Positions 10,366 to 18,160 of a stretch of DNA of 64,000 nucleotides are shown here, piece by piece; positions within the stretch are counted from its first letter, which is position 1, and the number at the start of each line of letters is the position of its first letter. The notes beneath the pieces are model-generated. The model made no database searches, was not told the origin of the DNA, and was given only the letters and a program-made list of their open reading frames with translations. The position numbers and the translations under genes were made by a program. The stretch covers positions 372,001 to 436,000 of the forward strand of contig NZ_VWWL01000001.1 of the NCBI RefSeq assembly GCF_011752995.1, in the 5' to 3' direction. This DNA is from Burkholderia sp. Ax-1724 (GTDB lineage: Bacteria > Pseudomonadota > Gammaproteobacteria > Burkholderiales > Burkholderiaceae).

Positions 10366-11019
10366 TTATTGCGGAGCGTGCTGAGCCGTCGCGCGCAGAT
10401 AGATTTCCACGCGGCGGTTCGCGGCGCGGCCCGCTTCCGTGTTGTTGTCGGCGATCGGCTGGCTCGCGCCCATGCCGCTTGCGGAGAGGCGCTGCGGCGC
10501 GATGCCGCGTTGCGCCAGGTAGCCCGTCACGCTTTGCGCACGGTTGACCGACAGCGTCTGGTTATATTGCGCCGAGCCGGTGCTGTCGGTATGGCCGACC
10601 ACCTGGGCGATGATTTCCGGGTTCTGCTGCATCGTCTGCGTGAGCTGGTCGAGCACCGGTGCAAACGACGGCTTGATCGCGTAGCTGCTCGTGTCGAACG
10701 TGACCGAGCTCGGGATGTTCAGCTTGAGCGAGCCGTCCGGCTGCTCGGTGATCTGCGTGCCGGTGCCCTTGGTGGCGCCCGACATGCGGTTGCGGATCGC
10801 TTCCCAGTTGTAGCCGGTGATGCCGCCGACCGCCGCGCCGGCGGCCGCGCCGATCGCCGCACCCTTGCCGCCACCGAAGATCGCGCCGAGCGCGGCGCCC
10901 GTGCCGGCGCCGACGCCGGTGCCGACTGCCGTATTCGTGCCCTGTTGGGTGGCACAGCCTGCCAGCAGGGAGCCAGCAACTGCGAAGACAGCCATGCGAG
11001 TCATGATTTTTGCATTCAT
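10366..11019 (-). CDS. OmpA-family outer membrane lipoprotein (YiaD-like)
   Basis: A 217-residue lipoprotein. The signal peptide ends in lipobox LLAGC (Cys22). A Gly/Ala-rich glycine-zipper region (about 30-70, GAGTGAALGAIFGGG type) precedes an OmpA/MotB peptidoglycan-binding domain (about 100-212) with VVGHTDSTGS and NRRVEIYL. Such proteins link outer membrane and peptidoglycan. I prefer the ATG giving MNAKIMTRM, with GGGG nine bases upstream, over a TTG two codons earlier. It is divergent from apbC. Confidence 0.9.
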   Translation of the reverse strand: MNAKIMTRMAVFAVAGSLLAGCATQQGTNTAVGTGVGAGTGAALGAIFGGGKGAAIGAAAGAAVGGITGYNWEAIRNRMSGATKGTGTQITEQPDGSLKLNIPSSVTFDTSSYAIKPSFAPVLDQLTQTMQQNPEIIAQVVGHTDSTGSAQYNQTLSVNRAQSVTGYLAQRGIAPQRLSASGMGASQPIADNNTEAGRAANRRVEIYLRATAQHAPQ

Positions 11020-11418
11020 TTTCAAATCCCCTTGAGTGAAGCGAGTGAACCAGCGGGTACGGTTGATCCAGCCAAACTATCGAGCCGACGTGACGGCGGT
11101 CGTACGGTACAGCGGACTACTCGAAAAACTGCGCGAAACAGCATGAAACGGTGAAATTCGGGTGAAATCCGGGATGAAATCCGGCGCCTGTCTTCGCCGC
11201 CGGTCCGACAGCGAAGAAGGGTCTTCGGGCAACGCCTGCCACCAGACACTACAATGATGCCTGAAACACGCGGTGATGCGACCCCATGGCGTCCCGCCTG
11301 CGCAAGCGTGCATGGCACGTCTGATTTTCGCAATGCCGTATAACAATTTTTTTCAAATTCTGGCGCGCGGCCGCGACTTCGTTGCCGCCGTGCCCCATGT
11401 GTTTCCCACGGAGTGCCA
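11020..11418. other. Divergent intergenic region, OmpA-like lipoprotein / apbC
   Basis: Roughly 400 bp that must hold both promoters, though I cannot name good -35/-10 pairs. A run of imperfect 11-12 bp repeats, TGAAAC / GTGAAATTCGG / GTGAAATCCGG / ATGAAATCCGG, lies at about 11143-11184. No gene is supported. Confidence 0.4.
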
Positions 11419-12507
11419 ATGAGTATCGATCGGGCTTTGGTGGACGCCGCCCTCGCGGCCGTCACTGACCCTAACACCGGCTTGCCGTACGCGGCCGCAA
11501 AAAATGTCCGCAACGTGGTCGTGGCAGGCGACATGGTCAGCCTCGAGGTGGTGCTCGGCTATCCGGCGCAAAGCCAGTTCGAGACGATTCGCCGGCAGTT
11601 CGCCGACGCGCTGCGCGCGGTGCCGGGCGTGGCGAACGCGCGCGTCGAGGTGTCCCAGCAGATCGCCGCGCATACGGTGCAGCGCGGCGTGAAACTGCTG
11701 CCCAACGTCAAGAACATCGTGGCGGTCGCCTCGGGCAAGGGCGGCGTGGGCAAGAGCACGACCGCCGTGAACCTCGCGCTCGCGCTCGCGAGCGAGGGCG
11801 CCTCGGTCGGCATTCTCGACGCCGATATCTACGGCCCGTCGCTGCCGACCATGCTCGGTATCGAGGGCCGCCCCGAGTCGCCCGACGACAAATCGATGAA
11901 CCCGATGACGGGCCACGGCGTGCAGGCCAACTCGATCGGCTTCCTGATCGAGGCCGACAATCCGATGGTGTGGCGCGGTCCGATGGCGACCTCGGCGCTC
12001 GAACAGCTGCTGCGCCAGACCAACTGGCACGATCTCGACTACCTGATCGTCGACATGCCGCCCGGCACCGGCGACATCCAGCTGACGCTCGCGCAGCGCG
12101 TGCCGGTGACGGGCGCGGTGATCGTCACGACGCCGCAGGACATCGCGCTGCTCGACGCGAAGAAGGGCCTCAAGATGTTCGAGAAGGTCGGCATTCCGAT
12201 CCTCGGCATCGTCGAGAACATGGGCCTGCATATCTGCTCGAACTGCGGCCACGAGGAGCACATCTTCGGCGCGGGCGGCGGCGAGCGCATGGGCAAGGAG
12301 TACGGCGTCGACGTGCTCGGCAGCCTGCCGCTCGACATCACGATCCGCGAGCAGGCCGACTCGGGCACGCCGACGGTCGTGGCCGATCCGCACGGGCGCA
12401 TCGCGGAGATCTATCGCGCGATCGCGCGCAAGGTCGCGATCCACATCGCCGAGCGCGCGCGCGACATGACCTCGAAGTTTCCGAACATCGTCGTGCAGAA
12501 CACCTGA
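11419..12507 (+). CDS. apbC: Iron-sulfur cluster carrier ATPase ApbC/Mrp
   Basis: ParA/MinD-type P-loop ATPase that binds and delivers Fe-S clusters in the cytosol. The 362 residues begin with a MIP18-like (DUF59) domain (about 1-90). The deviant Walker A GKGGVGKST is near residue 110, and ADIYGPSLP follows. The cluster-binding CSNC pair is near residues 273-276. I chose the ATG giving MSIDRALV rather than a GTG two codons upstream. A 10-bp hairpin follows at 12512-12538. Confidence 0.95.
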   Translation: MSIDRALVDAALAAVTDPNTGLPYAAAKNVRNVVVAGDMVSLEVVLGYPAQSQFETIRRQFADALRAVPGVANARVEVSQQIAAHTVQRGVKLLPNVKNIVAVASGKGGVGKSTTAVNLALALASEGASVGILDADIYGPSLPTMLGIEGRPESPDDKSMNPMTGHGVQANSIGFLIEADNPMVWRGPMATSALEQLLRQTNWHDLDYLIVDMPPGTGDIQLTLAQRVPVTGAVIVTTPQDIALLDAKKGLKMFEKVGIPILGIVENMGLHICSNCGHEEHIFGAGGGERMGKEYGVDVLGSLPLDITIREQADSGTPTVVADPHGRIAEIYRAIARKVAIHIAERARDMTSKFPNIVVQNT

Positions 12508-12511
12508 GGGC

Positions 12512-12538
12512 GCGACCCGCGAAAAACACGCGGGTCGC
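12512..12538 (+). terminator. Hairpin after apbC
   Basis: Perfect 10-bp stem GCGACCCGCG/CGCGGGTCGC around an A-rich 7-base loop, five bases after the apbC stop. The downstream T-run is weak (CGTTCGG), so it may be a poor terminator or an mRNA 3'-stabilising structure. Confidence 0.5.
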
Positions 12539-12653
12539 CGTTCGGACAAGGGTCCGGGGCGTCTGTTTATGCGTGCTCTCGCGGTATCATGTCGGCTTCA
12601 CAAGTTCGGCTCGGCGGCCGCAGGGGCGGCCGCCAGGCCGGCAAGAGGATCGC

Positions 12654-13187
12654 ATGGGAAAACGAATCGACGGGCAGGCGGTGCGTGCATTTATCGTTCT
12701 GACTGCCTGCTGCGTATTGCTGAGCGGCTGCGGCGTGTTCCTGAGACCGCAGGAGAAGCGCGCCGACGCGCAGCTGCTGCCCACCGTGGGCAATCAGGCG
12801 CACGGCCTCGTGACGTTTATCGAGCGCTCGGACGGCGTTCAGGTCACCTACAATCTCGCGGGCTTGCCGCCCAATAGCGACCACGCGCTGCAGGTTCACG
12901 AGCGCGGCGACTGCAATGCCGCCGACGGCTCGAGCGCGGGCCAGGTGTTTTCGCCGGCGGCCGAGCGGCTCAAGATGGGCGCGCGCGTCGAGGGCGACCT
13001 CGGCAACATCCACGCGGATGCGAACGGCGTAGCCACCGGCTTCATCGTCGCGCCGGACGTCTCGCTCGACGGCATCCGCTCGGTGCTGCAACGCGCGGTC
13101 GTACTGCATCGCGATGCGACCGATCCTTATGCGTATCCGCAGCACGGCGCCGGCGTCGCGCTGGCCTGCGGCGTGATTCGCCCGTAG
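12654..13187 (+). CDS. sodC: Cu/Zn superoxide dismutase-like lipoprotein lacking most metal ligands
   Basis: A 177-residue protein with lipobox LLSGC (Cys26) and a SodC fold signature: HERGDC (82-87), EGDLGNIHADANGVA (113-127) and ACGVI (171-175). Both disulfide cysteines (87, 172), one copper His (82), the late copper His (152) and the zinc Asp (115) are kept. The usual HxH is QxH (Gln80). The bridging His of SAGGH is Val98 in SAGQV. The KHG and HHAGDL histidines are also absent (KMG, RVEGDL with Val112). Normal dismutase activity is therefore unlikely; a structural or sensory role is possible. The fold is recognised from sequence and the loss of function is inferred. It lies between apbC and dcd. 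Confidence 0.8.
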   Translation: MGKRIDGQAVRAFIVLTACCVLLSGCGVFLRPQEKRADAQLLPTVGNQAHGLVTFIERSDGVQVTYNLAGLPPNSDHALQVHERGDCNAADGSSAGQVFSPAAERLKMGARVEGDLGNIHADANGVATGFIVAPDVSLDGIRSVLQRAVVLHRDATDPYAYPQHGAGVALACGVIRP

Positions 13188-13329
13188 CCGGCCGTGGTGG
13201 CCGGCGGCGGCATCGCCGTGATCGCGTAAAATATGCGCCTTTCGCAGCGGGCTGGGCACCTGGCGTCGGCCCGTTGTTTTTCACCCACCTTTCGTTACAC
13301 CTGACATTCACGTCGAGCAGCGTTCACCT

Positions 13330-13899
13330 ATGACCATCAAATCCGACAAGTGGATCCGGCGCATGGCCGAGTCGCACAAGATGATCGAGCCGTTTGCGCC
13401 CGATCAGGTTCGCGTCTCCGAAGACGGCCGGAAGATTGTCAGCTACGGCACCTCGAGCTACGGCTACGACATCCGCTGCGCCGACGAATTCAAGATCTTC
13501 ACCAACATCAATTCGACGATCGTCGATCCGAAGAACTTCGACGAGAAATCGTTTGTCGATTTCAAGGGCGATGTCTGCATCATTCCGCCGAATTCGTTCG
13601 CGCTCGCGCGCACGGTCGAGTACTTCCGCATCCCGCGCAGCGTGCTGACCGTGTGTCTCGGCAAATCCACCTACGCGCGCTGCGGGATCATCGTCAACGT
13701 GACGCCGTTCGAGCCGGAATGGGAAGGGCATGTCACGCTCGAATTCTCGAATACGACACCTTTGCCTGCGAAAATCTACGCGAACGAAGGCGTCGCCCAG
13801 GTGCTGTTTTTCGAAAGCGACGAAATTTGTGAAACGTCGTACGCGGATCGCGGCGGCAAATATCAAGGTCAGCACGGCGTCACGTTGCCGAAAACGTGA
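13330..13899 (+). CDS. dcd: dCTP deaminase
   Basis: Deaminates dCTP to dUTP for dTMP synthesis in the cytosol. The 189 residues have the trimeric dUTPase-like fold. GKSTYARCG is the nucleotide-binding segment, [17 protein letters not shown] carries the catalytic Glu, and the C-terminal lid is [15 protein letters not shown]. Length and motifs match the usual proteobacterial enzyme. The start is ATG ([13 protein letters not shown]). The next gene follows after 88 bp that contain a terminator-like hairpin. Confidence 0.96.
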   Translation: MTIKSDKWIRRMAESHKMIEPFAPDQVRVSEDGRKIVSYGTSSYGYDIRCADEFKIFTNINSTIVDPKNFDEKSFVDFKGDVCIIPPNSFALARTVEYFRIPRSVLTVCLGKSTYARCGIIVNVTPFEPEWEGHVTLEFSNTTPLPAKIYANEGVAQVLFFESDEICETSYADRGGKYQGQHGVTLPKT

Positions 13900-13934
13900 C
13901 CCCGGCAGCGTCTTGACCCATCAGCTATGCGGGT

Positions 13935-13975
13935 GACCGCTGCACTTGCCAGGTAAGTCAGCGGTCGTTCTTTTT
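13935..13975 (+). promoter_or_regulatory. Terminator-like hairpin immediately before the decarboxylase ribosome site
   Basis: Arms GACCGCTG (13935-13942) and CAGCGGTC (13959-13966) extend inward through ACTT/AAGT with one bulged C, and are followed by GTTCTTTTT. The ribosome site GGAGA (13976-13980) of the decarboxylase starts right after the T-run. If this terminates RNA synthesis, the downstream gene can only be read by readthrough. It may be the dcd terminator with leakage, or an attenuator. Confidence 0.65.
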
Positions 13976-13987
13976 GGAGAATCGCCC

Positions 13988-16273
13988 ATGAAGTTCCGTT
14001 TTCCCGTCGTCATCATCGACGAAGATTTCCGCTCCGAGAACATCTCGGGTTCCGGCATCCGGGCGCTGGCCGAAGCCATCGAGAAAGAAGGCGCGGAAGT
14101 GCTCGGGTTGACGAGCTATGGCGACCTGACCTCGTTCGCGCAGCAGTCGAGCCGCGCCTCGTGCTTCATCCTCTCGATCGACGACGACGAACTGCTGCCG
14201 TACGTCGACAACGTGGTGGTCGAAGGCGAGACGCCGGAGCTGGCCGCCGCGATCGTCGCGCTGCGCGCGTTCGTGACCGAAGTGCGCCGCCGCAATGCCG
14301 ACATTCCGATCTTCCTGTACGGCGAGACGCGCACTTCGCGCCATCTGCCCAACGACATCCTGCGCGAACTGCACGGCTTCATTCACATGTTCGAGGACAC
14401 GCCGGAGTTCGTCGCGCGCCATATCATCCGCGAGACGAAGGTGTATCTCGACTCGCTCGCGCCGCCGTTCTTCAAGGAACTGGTGCAGTACGCGGAAGAG
14501 GGGTCGTACTCGTGGCACTGCCCCGGCCACTCGGGTGGCGTCGCGTTCCTGAAGAGCCCGCTCGGCCAGATGTTCCATCAGTTCTTCGGCGAGAACATGC
14601 TGCGCGCCGACGTCTGCAACGCGGTCGACGAACTCGGCCAGCTGCTCGACCATACCGGTCCGGTGGCGGCCTCGGAGCGCAACGCCGCGCGCATCTTCAG
14701 CGCCGACCACGTGTTCTTCGTGACCAACGGCACCTCGACCTCGAACAAGATCGTCTGGCACGGCACGGTCGCGCCCGGCGACATCGTGCTGGTCGACCGC
14801 AACTGCCACAAGTCGATCCTGCACGCGATCACGATGACGGGCGCGATTCCGGTGTTCCTCACGCCGACGCGCAATAACTTCGGCATCATCGGGCCGATTC
14901 CGCGCAGCGAGTTCGAGCCGGAGAACATCCGCAAGAAGATCGAGGCGAACCCGTTCGCGCGCGAAGCACTCGCGAAGAACCCGAACCTGAAGCCGCGCAT
15001 CCTGACGATCACGCAAAGCACCTACGACGGCGTGATCTACAACGTCGAAATGATCAAGGAGATGCTGGGCGAATGGCTCGACACGCTGCACTTCGACGAG
15101 GCCTGGCTGCCGCACGCCGAATTCCACGAGTTCTACCAGGACATGCACGCGATCGGCGCGGGCCGTCCGCGCATCGGCGCGATGGTGTACGCGACGCACT
15201 CCACGCACAAGCTGCTCGCCGGCATCTCGCAGGCCTCGCAGATCGTCGTGCAGGACTCGAAGAACAGCCGCTTCGACAAGCATCGCTTCAATGAAGCGTA
15301 TCTGATGCACACGTCGACGAGCCCGCAGTACGCGATCATCGCCTCGTGCGACGTGGCCGCCGCGATGATGGAAGCGCCGGGCGGCACTGCGCTCGTCGAG
15401 GAGTCGATTGCCGAAGCGCTCGACTTCCGCCGCGCGATGACCAAGGTCGACGCGGAATACGGCGACGACTGGTTCTTCAAGGTCTGGGGCCCGGAACAGT
15501 TCGCCGAGGAAGGCATCGGCTCGCGCGACGACTGGATGCTGCGCCCGAACGACGCATGGCACGGCTTCGGCCCGCTCGCCGAAGGCTTCAACATGCTCGA
15601 CCCGATCAAGGCGACCATCGTCACGCCGGGTCTCGACATGGACGGCGGCTTCGGCGAAACCGGCATTCCGGCCGCGATCGTCACGAAGTACCTGGCCGAG
15701 CACGGCATCATCGTCGAGAAGACGGGGCTGTACTCGTTCTTCATCATGTTCACGATCGGCATCACGAAGGGCCGCTGGAACTCGATGGTCACCGAACTCC
15801 AGCAGTTCAAGGACGACTACGACAACAACCAGCCGCTGTGGCGCGTGCTGCCCGAGTTCGTCCAGCATCACCCGATGTACGAGCGCGTCGGCCTGCGCGA
15901 TCTGTGCCAGCAGATCCACAGCGTCTATCGCGCGAACGACATCGCGCGCCTGACGACCGAGATGTACCTGTCGAGCATGGAGCCGGCGATGAAGCCGTCC
16001 GACGCGTTCGCGAAGCTCGCGCACCGCGAGATCGACCGGGTGCCGATCGACGAACTCGAAGGCCGCGTCACCTCGATCCTGTTGACGCCGTATCCGCCGG
16101 GCATTCCGCTGCTGATCCCGGGCGAGCGCTTCAACCGGACCATCGTCAACTATCTGCGTTTCGCGCGCGAGTTCAACGAGCGCTTCCCGGGCTTCCATAC
16201 GGACATCCACGGGCTTGTCGGCGAAATGATCAACGGACGCATCGAATACTTCGTCGATTGCGTGCGCGTTTGA
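13988..16273 (+). CDS. Arginine/lysine/ornithine decarboxylase (AdiA-like, PLP fold type I)
   Basis: A 761-residue PLP-dependent decarboxylase with three parts: a response-regulator-like wing domain (about 1-135), the PLP domain with SWHCPGHSGG, TNGTSTSNK and HFDEAW, and a C-terminal domain. The PLP lysine is Lys408 in ATHSTHK, the form seen in AdiA arginine decarboxylases rather than ESTHK of lysine enzymes. The substrate is therefore most likely arginine, giving agmatine, but it cannot be fixed by reading alone. No antiporter lies nearby, which argues against a simple acid-resistance operon and fits a polyamine role. The start is ATG with GGAGA upstream. The 5' hairpin may regulate it. Confidence 0.88.
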   Translation: MKFRFPVVIIDEDFRSENISGSGIRALAEAIEKEGAEVLGLTSYGDLTSFAQQSSRASCFILSIDDDELLPYVDNVVVEGETPELAAAIVALRAFVTEVRRRNADIPIFLYGETRTSRHLPNDILRELHGFIHMFEDTPEFVARHIIRETKVYLDSLAPPFFKELVQYAEEGSYSWHCPGHSGGVAFLKSPLGQMFHQFFGENMLRADVCNAVDELGQLLDHTGPVAASERNAARIFSADHVFFVTNGTSTSNKIVWHGTVAPGDIVLVDRNCHKSILHAITMTGAIPVFLTPTRNNFGIIGPIPRSEFEPENIRKKIEANPFAREALAKNPNLKPRILTITQSTYDGVIYNVEMIKEMLGEWLDTLHFDEAWLPHAEFHEFYQDMHAIGAGRPRIGAMVYATHSTHKLLAGISQASQIVVQDSKNSRFDKHRFNEAYLMHTSTSPQYAIIASCDVAAAMMEAPGGTALVEESIAEALDFRRAMTKVDAEYGDDWFFKVWGPEQFAEEGIGSRDDWMLRPNDAWHGFGPLAEGFNMLDPIKATIVTPGLDMDGGFGETGIPAAIVTKYLAEHGIIVEKTGLYSFFIMFTIGITKGRWNSMVTELQQFKDDYDNNQPLWRVLPEFVQHHPMYERVGLRDLCQQIHSVYRANDIARLTTEMYLSSMEPAMKPSDAFAKLAHREIDRVPIDELEGRVTSILLTPYPPGIPLLIPGERFNRTIVNYLRFAREFNERFPGFHTDIHGLVGEMINGRIEYFVDCVRV

Positions 16274-16275
16274 CG

Positions 16276-17037
16276 ATGCAGTGGGCGAAGTTCCTCGCGG
16301 GTAGCGATGGCTGGCGGCGCGTCTCGGGCGCGCTGGCCGTCGCGGGTTCGGTGGCGGCGGCGGTAGCCGGGCCGGTTGTGGTTGCGGTGCTCGGCGGCGC
16401 GTGGAGTCCGGTCGCGCATGCCGAAGTCGCCGCCGCCGATCCGATCGACGCGTCGATGCGCGCGTGTCTCGCGCGCGCCGACATGTCGACGACGGTCGGC
16501 CAGGTGCAGTGCATGGACAATGCGCGCATCGGCTGGAAGGCCGCGGTCGATAGCGCCTACCAGCAGTTGCTCGACAAGCTGCCGGCCGCGCGGCGCAGGC
16601 TATGGCAAAAGAGTCAGTCGAGCTGGCTCGCCTCGCGCGACGCCGAGAAGCAGTTGCTCGCCGCGGTATTCGCGACGACGCAGGGCTCGATGTACGTGCT
16701 CGCCGAAGCCGACATGCAGTTGCAGCCGGTGCGCGACCGCGCGCTCGTGCTGCGGGGCGCGCTCGCCAACGTGAGCGGGGCGCAGCCGCGCCGTCCGCGC
16801 GCGTGCAATGCCGATGCCCGCTGCGAACACGCGATGTTCGATCTGAACCGCTACTACCGTTTGCTCAATTCGCGGATGCCGGCATCATCGCGGCCCACGC
16901 TCGTGCGCGCGCAACGCGCGTGGAGCGCGTATCTCACGGCGTCGACGCCGCTCGTCGACGAGCGCGGGCGCATCGACATCATTGGCGCGCGCGTGGCGAC
17001 GATCAAGCGCCTCTCCGAAACGGTCGGCAACGACTGA
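16276..17037 (+). CDS. LprI-like (DUF1311) secreted protein with two repeats
   Basis: 253 residues, starting 2 bp after the decarboxylase stop and so probably translated from the same mRNA. The N-terminus is a long signal peptide with a hydrophobic core (about 18-43) ending near AHA (residue 49). Two copies of the LprI/DUF1311 pattern follow. The first is CMDNARIGWKAAVDSAYQQL...WLASRDA, the second CEHAMFDLNRYYRLLN...RAWSAYLT. LprI-type proteins include lysozyme inhibitors, so a periplasmic role is plausible but unproven. It converges with the bestrophin-like gene 21 bp away. Confidence 0.75.
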   Translation: MQWAKFLAGSDGWRRVSGALAVAGSVAAAVAGPVVVAVLGGAWSPVAHAEVAAADPIDASMRACLARADMSTTVGQVQCMDNARIGWKAAVDSAYQQLLDKLPAARRRLWQKSQSSWLASRDAEKQLLAAVFATTQGSMYVLAEADMQLQPVRDRALVLRGALANVSGAQPRRPRACNADARCEHAMFDLNRYYRLLNSRMPASSRPTLVRAQRAWSAYLTASTPLVDERGRIDIIGARVATIKRLSETVGND

Positions 17038-17058
17038 GCGCCGCACGCGGCACCCGCC

Positions 17059-17985
17059 TCAATCGAGCTGATAAGTTTCGGCGCGCGGCCGTGGCGGCGC
17101 GAGCGGCGGCTCGCCGCGCAGATCGCGCATCGCGTCCTCGATGACCGCCGACATCGTATTGAGCGCGAGGTCGTTGTCGTCAGTGCCGAACGGCTCTTCG
17201 AGCTGCGCGGCAATCGCTTCGTGCGCCATGAACGTATAGGCGACGAACACCGCGAACACCGGCGTGAAGATGCCGATACTGTCGACGAGCCCGAACGGCA
17301 GCGACGCGCAGAAGAAATACACGGTACGGTGAATCATCACCGAATAGGCGAACGGCAGCGGCGTGGACGCGATGCGCTCGCAGCCGCCGATCACATCCGA
17401 CAGCCCGTTCAGATTGCGGTCGAACGCGAGCACCGCCAGCGGATCGAGCGCGCCCGCGCGGGCCTCGCGCTGCACCCATTCGCCGAGGCACAGCATCAGC
17501 GTGGCCGGTTTGTAGCGCGATGCGATCACGCGCTCGAACAGCGCGGCGGGCAGCCGCGCGGCAAGGTCTTCACGCGGATCGCTGCCGCGCAACTGATGGC
17601 GCAGCGCATGCGGCAGCGCGCTCAGCAGCGCGAGAAATTCGTCGACGTCCTGTTGCGGCAACTCGCGGTTGGGCAGCGTCAGCGCTTCGCGCGTCAGCGA
17701 GCGCGACTCGTTCAGCAACTGGCCCCACAGCTTGCGCGCTTCCCACCAGCGGTCATAGCTCGCGTTGTTGCGAAAGCCGAGAAACACCGCGAGCGCGATG
17801 CCGACCAGCGAAAACGGCGCGGTCGTGTTGAGGTTCAGGCTGACGGGCAGCAGATGATCGTGCGCGGCGAGCGCGACGATCGAAATGCAGAAGATCAGGG
17901 CGAGCCGCGGCAGCAACTGCGGCAACACCGAGCCGCGCCACGCGAGCAGCATGCGGAACCAATGGAGATGCGGGCGGATGATCAT
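17059..17985 (-). CDS. Bestrophin-like (UPF0187) membrane protein
   Basis: 308 residues starting MIIRPHLHWFRMLL, with membrane segments at about 20-45 and 50-70 and two more near 205-245. The pattern APFSLVGIALAVFLGFRNNASYDRWWEARKLWG is the family hallmark (FRN..SYDRWWE). Bestrophin-like proteins form pentameric anion channels; bacterial members have also been reported to conduct cations, and the ion is unknown here. The frame stays open upstream into a terminator hairpin; the chosen ATG is where family homology begins. Confidence 0.85.
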   Translation of the reverse strand: MIIRPHLHWFRMLLAWRGSVLPQLLPRLALIFCISIVALAAHDHLLPVSLNLNTTAPFSLVGIALAVFLGFRNNASYDRWWEARKLWGQLLNESRSLTREALTLPNRELPQQDVDEFLALLSALPHALRHQLRGSDPREDLAARLPAALFERVIASRYKPATLMLCLGEWVQREARAGALDPLAVLAFDRNLNGLSDVIGGCERIASTPLPFAYSVMIHRTVYFFCASLPFGLVDSIGIFTPVFAVFVAYTFMAHEAIAAQLEEPFGTDDNDLALNTMSAVIEDAMRDLRGEPPLAPPRPRAETYQLD

Positions 17986-18068
17986 CGGACTGGGCGGACG
18001 GCGCCGGGCGGGAAAGCCCCTATTATCGAACGCTTTGTGCCGCGCCCGAAGCGCCGCACGCAGAAGAA

Positions 18069-18112
18069 AACCCGCACGGCGCACATCGGATTCGATGCGT
18101 GCCGCGCGGGTT
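18069..18112 (-). terminator. Terminator of the zwf-pgl-glk::hexR direction
   Basis: A long inverted repeat with 20-bp arms, about three mismatches and a four-base loop. On the minus strand it begins AACCCGC, ends GCGGGTT and is followed by TTCTTCT. It lies 49 bp after the glk::hexR stop. Confidence 0.75.
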
Positions 18113-18160
18113 CATCGAGCGCAAGCGCAGAACGCCTGGCAGATTCAGCGCCGGGCGGAT

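Noticed and set aside
13958..16210. 750-codon open frame antisense to the decarboxylase
   Set aside because: Arg/Ala/Val/Asp-heavy with no domain; produced by the GC-rich third positions of the real gene, whose motifs are clear.
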